From assembly GCF_002483305.1 (NCBI RefSeq), contig NZ_DLHQ01000065.1, positions 1 through 37,278 on the forward strand: a DNA stretch of 37,278 nt, written 5' to 3'. Under the pieces are notes generated by a model. The model was not told where the DNA came from. It saw only the letters and a list, made by a program, of their open reading frames with translations, and did no database searches. Source of the DNA: Brevundimonas sp. UBA7664 (GTDB taxonomy: Bacteria; Pseudomonadota; Alphaproteobacteria; Caulobacterales; Caulobacteraceae). This document shows positions 32,648-37,278 of the stretch, piece after piece (position 1 is the stretch's first letter; every line of letters begins with the position of its first letter). The translations under genes were made by a program, and so were the position numbers.

Positions 32648-32815
32648 ATGTCTGAATTTCAAACCCGCGGCCACGCCGCAGACGCCGCCTGGTTGGCGCG
32701 ACCGTCACGGCCCGCCGGTCTGTATGGCGAACTCCCGGCCCTGCCCGCGGAACTGCCCCGCACGCTCGCGGCGCTGAACCGCAAGTCGGCGCGCAAGGTC
32801 AACCCGGCGGACTAG
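32648..32815 (+). CDS. Small protein of unknown function, 55 residues
   Basis: Not recognised. Begins MSEFQTRGHAADAAWLAR, has a Pro/Leu-rich middle (ALPAELPRTLAALN) and a basic end (KSARKVNPAD). No signal peptide or membrane helix, so probably cytoplasmic. The case for a real gene is the very good GGGAGGG ribosome binding site 6 bases before ATG 32648 and the palindrome just upstream. It ends in a CTAG shared with the stop of the convergent guanylyltransferase gene. A longer open frame from 32591 has no ribosome binding site. Confidence 0.6.
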   Translation: MSEFQTRGHAADAAWLARPSRPAGLYGELPALPAELPRTLAALNRKSARKVNPAD

Positions 32816-35031
32816 TCGCCCCGGACCGTGCGACCGGACAATCCCGCGATTTCAGGGACGGCGCCCAGCGTCTCCCTGAGCTGACGGCTCGCCGCCACGA
32901 TATGATAGAGCGAACTCGCCGGCGCCGGATCGCTGTCGAAGACGCCGTCGACCCCAAGCCTGTCATGCCAAAGGCCGCTCGGCTTCAGGTACAGGCCCAG
33001 TCCCTGCAAGGCGGCGCGGGCGCTGGCGAGCAATCGCTCCCGTTCATCGCCCTCGGCGCATTCCGCGAGGATCAGGGCCGCCTTCAACCATTCCGTCTGC
33101 GGCCACAGGCGCGCGCGCGACGACCGGGGTTGCAGATCCTCGTCCAATTCATCAATGGCTACACCCCGTACTGCGTCGAGCCCCCGTTCGCCGCAGGCGA
33201 ACAGCCGCCTGGCGGCCTCCACCGCCCAGGCATCGCCCCGCAGCCGCCCCCAGCGGGTCAGCAGCCAAGCCCATTCGAACTGGTGCCCGGGCTCGACCAG
33301 TCGCCCCGCCTCTCCCTCGGCGGGCCGCCAGTCCTCCGCGAAAAACTCCCGCAGAAAGCCGCCCCCGGCGTCGATGAAATGCGCCCGCGCCAGGCCGACG
33401 ATGGCGTCCGCCGTCGCGGTCCAGGCCCCGTCAGGTTCGAGCGCCTCCCAGGCCAGAACCGCCTCCAGCAGATGCATGTGCGCATTGGCCTGGAAGGGGC
33501 GCCCCCCCGGCTCGCGCCAGCCGCCCTGGGGCAGGCGCAGGGTCTCCAGCGCAGCCAGCGTCCGCGCGGCCGTGCGCCTCTGCCGGTCGCCGTCTATCCC
33601 GGCGGCCGCGGCGGTCGCGGTCGCCAGCAGGACAAAGGCCTGATCATAGAGCGACGCGGTGTCGTCGAGCGTCGCGCCGTCGGCCGTCACCCGGGTCCGG
33701 TAGAGCCCGTCCGGCCGCAGGTTGGTCGCCTCGAACCGGGCCAGACCCCGCTCGACGAGCGGGGCATAACCCTCGCCCCAGCCCCATTCGAAGCCGAGAC
33801 TGAAGACATAAGCCTGGCGCGCCTGCACCCGGGCGCGACGGAAGTCGCCGACCGCGACGCCGTCCTCGTCCAGCGCCTCGACGAACCCGCCGTCGGCGCC
33901 GACCCCCAGCGCGCCCCACAGCGGCAGGGCGCTGAGCTTCAGCCACCGGTCGAAGTCGCGGACCATGTCGGTCAGGGAAACCCCCTCCTCCGCGCCGCCG
34001 CCCGGTCCGGCGCGCTCACGCCGACCCAGTTCCTCAACCAGGCCCTTCACGGCCTGGGCGTTTGCGAGGTCGCACACCAGAACCGCGCCCGGTTCGGCGA
34101 CGATGGCCAGGTTCGAGACCCCTGCCGTCGCCACGACCATGCCCGGGGCGGCGCGCACCAGACAGCCGGGGCTGGCGTCGGCGACCCACAGGCCTCGCGC
34201 CGCCGTTCCCGTGGCCGCCACAGCATCCCACGCGCCGAGGTCCGACCATTCGAACCGGGCCGGCAGGACCCAGATCCGGTCGCTCCGCTCCATCACCGCA
34301 TAGTCGATCGAGATCTTCCTCGCCTCGGCGAAGGCCGCCGTCAACGCATGGACCCGGCCCGCGCCGGCCTCAGGCAGGGCCGCGGCGACGGCGTCGACAA
34401 TGTCGGGCGCGAACGCCCTGAGTTCGCCCAGCAAGGTCCCGACGGGGGCGATGAAATTGCCGCTGTTCCAAAGATAGCCCTCGGCCAGATAGCGCTCGGC
34501 ATCGGCCCGTCCCGGCTTTTCCACGAACCGTTCGACCGGTGACAGACCGGCCGTCCGGGGCTGGATATAGCCATAGGCCGAGGTGGGCGTGGTCGGCGCC
34601 ATGCCGAGCGTCACGATCCGCCCGGGGCCGGCGGCCGCGATGGCCTCGGTCACCACCTGCTGAAACGCCGCCGCATCCGGAATATAGTGGTCGGACGCCA
34701 CGAACACGGCCGTCGCATCCGGGTCTTCCCGCGCGATCCACAGCGCCGCCGCCGTCATGGCCGGGGCGGAATCCCGTCCCGTGGGCTCAAGGATCAGTTC
34801 ACCCTCGACGCCCAGCGCCGCCAGCTGATCCTCGACATACCGGCGATGAGCGTGGCCGGCGATCACGACGATCCGGCCGCCCTCGGCCAGCGGGGCGACC
34901 CGGCGCACCGTCTGCTGGAACAACGACAGGTCGCCGATCAGATCGATGAACTGTTTGGGCCGGGACGGGCGCGACGCGGGCCACAGCCGCGTTCCGGCGC
35001 CGCCACACAGGATTACGGGATAGATCGCCAT
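32812..35031 (-). CDS. Mannose-1-phosphate guanylyltransferase fused to AGE-family isomerase domain
   Basis: Bifunctional sugar-nucleotide enzyme, 739 residues from ATG 35031. Residues about 1-350 are a ManC-type guanylyltransferase making GDP-mannose: VILCGGAGTRLWPASRPSRPKQF (residues 6-28), LEPTGRDSAPAM, ASDHYIPD, TTPTSAYGYIQP, FVEKPGRADAERYL and WNSGNFIA. Residues about 365-739 are an (alpha/alpha)6 barrel of the N-acylglucosamine 2-epimerase/mannose isomerase (AGE) type: LYDQAFVLLA, NAHMHLLEAVLAWEAL, EPGHQFEWAWLLTRWG, WPQTEWLKAALILAE and SSLYHIVAA. The AGE part may supply mannose 6-phosphate, taking the place of the cupin isomerase in AlgA/ManA. The protein-like sequence starts at MAIYPVILCGG; the 33 codons upstream look non-coding. 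Supplies GDP-mannose for surface glycans. Confidence 0.88.
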   Translation of the reverse strand: MAIYPVILCGGAGTRLWPASRPSRPKQFIDLIGDLSLFQQTVRRVAPLAEGGRIVVIAGHAHRRYVEDQLAALGVEGELILEPTGRDSAPAMTAAALWIAREDPDATAVFVASDHYIPDAAAFQQVVTEAIAAAGPGRIVTLGMAPTTPTSAYGYIQPRTAGLSPVERFVEKPGRADAERYLAEGYLWNSGNFIAPVGTLLGELRAFAPDIVDAVAAALPEAGAGRVHALTAAFAEARKISIDYAVMERSDRIWVLPARFEWSDLGAWDAVAATGTAARGLWVADASPGCLVRAAPGMVVATAGVSNLAIVAEPGAVLVCDLANAQAVKGLVEELGRRERAGPGGGAEEGVSLTDMVRDFDRWLKLSALPLWGALGVGADGGFVEALDEDGVAVGDFRRARVQARQAYVFSLGFEWGWGEGYAPLVERGLARFEATNLRPDGLYRTRVTADGATLDDTASLYDQAFVLLATATAAAAGIDGDRQRRTAARTLAALETLRLPQGGWREPGGRPFQANAHMHLLEAVLAWEALEPDGAWTATADAIVGLARAHFIDAGGGFLREFFAEDWRPAEGEAGRLVEPGHQFEWAWLLTRWGRLRGDAWAVEAARRLFACGERGLDAVRGVAIDELDEDLQPRSSRARLWPQTEWLKAALILAECAEGDERERLLASARAALQGLGLYLKPSGLWHDRLGVDGVFDSDPAPASSLYHIVAASRQLRETLGAVPEIAGLSGRTVRGD

Positions 35032-35111
35032 CGCCGGATTCGTTCGCCCCGTTCCGTTCAGCCTCCCCGCCGCCCCCGGGAGGGGCGGCGGGTCGGAGTG
35101 ATTCTGCGATC

Positions 35112-37278
35112 CTAGAAGGTCGTCCTCCAACTGCCCATCATCGTATAGGCCGGCGCCGCGGACCGGATGTGCCGGTCGTCGCGCGTCATCACCGCCCTCA
35201 GGTCCAGCCAGGAGCCGTCCGGGAGCTGGTGCAGGCTGCCCAGCGACATGTCGATCTGACGGCCGCTGGGGGTGGCGGAGAACCGGCGCTCCGAAAAGGT
35301 CAGCGGATCGAAATAGCCGACCGGCGCATCGGCCAGCCAGGCGCTGAACGTCCCGCTTTCGACCCGGAGTGGTTGGCGGATCGACCAGGTCAGGCTGCGG
35401 CAGCCAAGGCCGATCTGATCACAGAAGGTCGTCAGGCCCAGACTCCAGCTTGAGCTCATCAGCGCTTCGGACAGGCCGAGGAAGGCGCCGGAAACATCCG
35501 ATCGCGCCCACCCCATCTCGGCGTTCAGGAACAGGTCGTCGCGCAGGGTCGCCTGTCCGGCGACCGAGCCGAAGGTGGTCGAGCTGGGCAGGGCGAGACC
35601 CGAATCCAGCGGCGCATAGGATCCCAACGGCCCCAGCTTCTCGTCCAGCCCCCCGATGGCGAACCTCATCCGGACGGCGGGCGAGGCCTCCCAGCTGGCG
35701 ACGAAGCGGGCGTAGCGCGAGACCTCGGGCTCGCGGGCCTGGAATGGCATCGCCCGGTCTCCGGCGCCGGTGTCCGCCGACAGGGTCAGGGCGCCCATGC
35801 GGACCGATCCAAGCCAGGCCTGGTCGACCTGGGCCAGGGACGCGAAATTGTCGCCGGCGCCGAGCTCAAAGGGTGACCGGGCCCCGTTGCGGCCCTGCCA
35901 GTGGGCGACGGCGCCTCTGCCGTTGGAGAACTCCACCAGTACGTCCTCGCGTCGGCCGTCATCCAGCCACGGGGTGATGACGCTGGTCGCGGCGGCGAGA
36001 TCGTAGCCGCTGTCGTCCACGACAGCGCCGGTGGTCAGGGTCAGGGAGCCGCCGAACATAGCGGGCGCGACTAGCGTCGCCTGCCGGCGCGCGGCCGGGG
36101 GCGCGAGCGGGGCCGGGGTCCGCGGCGCGACGCCATAGGCGCCGCCCAGATTGACGCGGAACAGCCGTTCATAATCGTCCCGGCCGACGGTCTGCAGCCC
36201 CCCGGCGCGCTGGAGGGCGTCGCCGAACGCGCCACCGGTATAGGCGAAGCGTTGCGAGGTCAGCTCCACGGTCGTTCCGTCGCCCACCGGCACACTGGTC
36301 GCCCCGACCGGCTGGAAGGCCTGTGCGATGTCGAGAAGTCCGCGACCGTAGACGGCGTCCACGCCCGCCAGTCCGGCGTCGCGGGCCGTGTCCAGAAGGA
36401 TGGCCACCGCCTCGCTGCCGGTCAGATTGGGGAAGGCGTCGAGCAGCAGCGCCAGGGCGCCGGCGACCGCCGGGGCCGAGAAGGAGGTGCCGTTGACGCG
36501 AAAGCACGAGGCGCCGTCGCAGCCGGTCAGGATATCCACACCCGGCGCGCTCAGATAGACCGCCTGCGATACGCCGGCGCGGTTCGAGAAACCGGCCATG
36601 AGCTCGGCGTTGTTGTGCGCCCCCACCACGATGATGCTGCCGGCGAAGCGGGGATCGGAGGCGTAGCGACCGGGCCATTCGGGGCTGGCGCCGCTGGCGT
36701 TGCCCGAGGCGATGGTGAACACGATCCCCGCATTGACCGCGCGCTGAAGCGCCGCCTCGAACTGGGCCCCCAGCGGCCCGTCGCCGCCCAGCGACATATT
36801 GATCACCTGGACGTTGTTGGCGACCGCATAGTCGATCGCCCGGGCCAGGTCGGAATCGAGGAAGCAGGAATCGTCGTCGGGATCATCGCAGTCGGCGATG
36901 TCGGTCCGGATCGACAGGATGGTGGATTCATAGGCCACGCCGATCGTGCCGTAGTCATTGTAGCCTGACGCAATGACGCCGGACACATGGGTGCCGTGGG
37001 TGTCTCCGCCCTGCGGCAGGTTGCGACCGGGGATGATGTCCGTTGAAGCGGGCGAGATTCGGCCGACCAGATCGTCGTTGTCGAACCGGACACCCGAGTC
37101 GATGACGGCGACGGTGACGCCCGCGCCTGTCGCGCCCTCGGTCCATGCGGCGATCGCGCCGGTGTTTCCGACGCCGTAGTTGCGCAGATACTCGGCGGAC
37201 GTCGGCGACGGGACGCCCGAAGGCGGCGGCGGCGGTGGAGGAGGGGGCGGGGGCGGGGTCGGAGGAGGCGGCGGGGGG
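35112..37278 (-). CDS. Subtilisin-like (S8) serine protease autotransporter, 5'-truncated
   Basis: Secreted protease, cut at the N-terminus by the window end; 721 residues visible, open to base 37277 with no start codon before the edge. It opens with a run of about 18 prolines broken by one Thr, then PSPTSAEYLRNYG. The catalytic triad is complete: Asp in VAVIDSGVRFDND, His in THGTHVSGVIAS, Ser in VNGTSFSAPAVAGALALL; the oxyanion segment is FTIASGNASG. After a linker (about residue 330) comes an about 280-residue beta-rich C-terminus ending in MMGSWRTTF, with the terminal Phe of outer-membrane barrels, so it is a probable autotransporter. The proline run near the N-terminus resembles surface lipoprotein proteases such as NalP, but the signal peptide is outside the window. 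Confidence 0.85.
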   Translation of the reverse strand, partial: PPPPPPTPPPPPPPPPPPPSGVPSPTSAEYLRNYGVGNTGAIAAWTEGATGAGVTVAVIDSGVRFDNDDLVGRISPASTDIIPGRNLPQGGDTHGTHVSGVIASGYNDYGTIGVAYESTILSIRTDIADCDDPDDDSCFLDSDLARAIDYAVANNVQVINMSLGGDGPLGAQFEAALQRAVNAGIVFTIASGNASGASPEWPGRYASDPRFAGSIIVVGAHNNAELMAGFSNRAGVSQAVYLSAPGVDILTGCDGASCFRVNGTSFSAPAVAGALALLLDAFPNLTGSEAVAILLDTARDAGLAGVDAVYGRGLLDIAQAFQPVGATSVPVGDGTTVELTSQRFAYTGGAFGDALQRAGGLQTVGRDDYERLFRVNLGGAYGVAPRTPAPLAPPAARRQATLVAPAMFGGSLTLTTGAVVDDSGYDLAAATSVITPWLDDGRREDVLVEFSNGRGAVAHWQGRNGARSPFELGAGDNFASLAQVDQAWLGSVRMGALTLSADTGAGDRAMPFQAREPEVSRYARFVASWEASPAVRMRFAIGGLDEKLGPLGSYAPLDSGLALPSSTTFGSVAGQATLRDDLFLNAEMGWARSDVSGAFLGLSEALMSSSWSLGLTTFCDQIGLGCRSLTWSIRQPLRVESGTFSAWLADAPVGYFDPLTFSERRFSATPSGRQIDMSLGSLHQLPDGSWLDLRAVMTRDDRHIRSAAPAYTMMGSWRTTF

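Noticed and set aside
35032..35130. 33-codon extension of the guanylyltransferase
   Set aside because: Low-complexity and overlaps the neighbouring autotransporter end; MAIYPVILCGG is the normal family start.
37205..37278. Repetitive GGCGGCGG/GGAGG run at the right edge, considered as a tandem repeat or CRISPR
   Set aside because: It is the coding sequence for the polyproline linker read on the minus strand; no spacer-repeat periodicity.

Overview
The window looks like a piece of a high-GC alphaproteobacterial chromosome, most likely Caulobacterales (Brevundimonas-like). This rests on base composition, gene style and the fused mannose-1-phosphate guanylyltransferase/AGE protein. It is inference; there is no rRNA or other marker here to prove it. 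Most of the window (about 5.0-31.4 kb) is one surface-polysaccharide locus with housekeeping or unrelated genes on both sides.

Left flank (1-5.05 kb): the 3' part of a homoserine dehydrogenase gene, an MHS-type MFS transporter with a large extra loop, a doubtful small membrane protein, and acetyl-CoA synthetase (acs).

Minus-strand locus (24929 down to 5044): 19 genes in one direction, almost all overlapping or nearly touching. The first gene is a PglF/WbpM-type 4,6-dehydratase and the last three are a PglC-type priming transferase, a PglD-type acetyltransferase and a PglE-type aminotransferase. Together these predict UDP-N,N'-diacetylbacillosamine and its transfer to lipid. Between them lies a set matching Pseudomonas aeruginosa O5 Wbp enzymes: a TviB/WbpA-type dehydrogenase, WbpB, WbpD, WbpI, and the WbpG/HisH2/HisF2 amidotransferase complex. 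This predicts UDP-ManNAc3NAcA and its acetamidino form. Also present are a UDP-glucuronate 4-epimerase-like enzyme, a Wzx-type flippase, a Wzy-like polymerase, two glycosyltransferases, an O-acetyltransferase, and an adjacent CapA-fold phosphoesterase plus ATP-grasp ligase that may add a non-sugar decoration. Counting transferases suggests a repeat of about three sugars.

Plus-strand module (25266-31399): Wza-type outer-membrane lipoprotein, a fused Wzc-type co-polymerase/tyrosine kinase with a C-terminal tyrosine cluster, a membrane-anchored repeat protein with a carbohydrate-binding-like C-terminus, a 74-residue secreted/membrane protein with its own good promoter, and a second O-antigen ligase/polymerase-family protein. 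A 336-bp divergent spacer separates it from the minus-strand locus.

Right flank (31.4-37.3 kb): a PPP-family phosphatase, a 55-residue ORF with a strong ribosome binding site, the guanylyltransferase/AGE fusion (GDP-mannose supply), and the 3' part of a subtilisin-like autotransporter cut by the window end.

No rRNA, tRNA, CRISPR array or insertion sequence was found. The most interesting points are the ATP-grasp/CapA pair, the two complete-looking amino-sugar pathways sharing only one visible aminotransferase, and the small-protein/CBM-like component of the export module.
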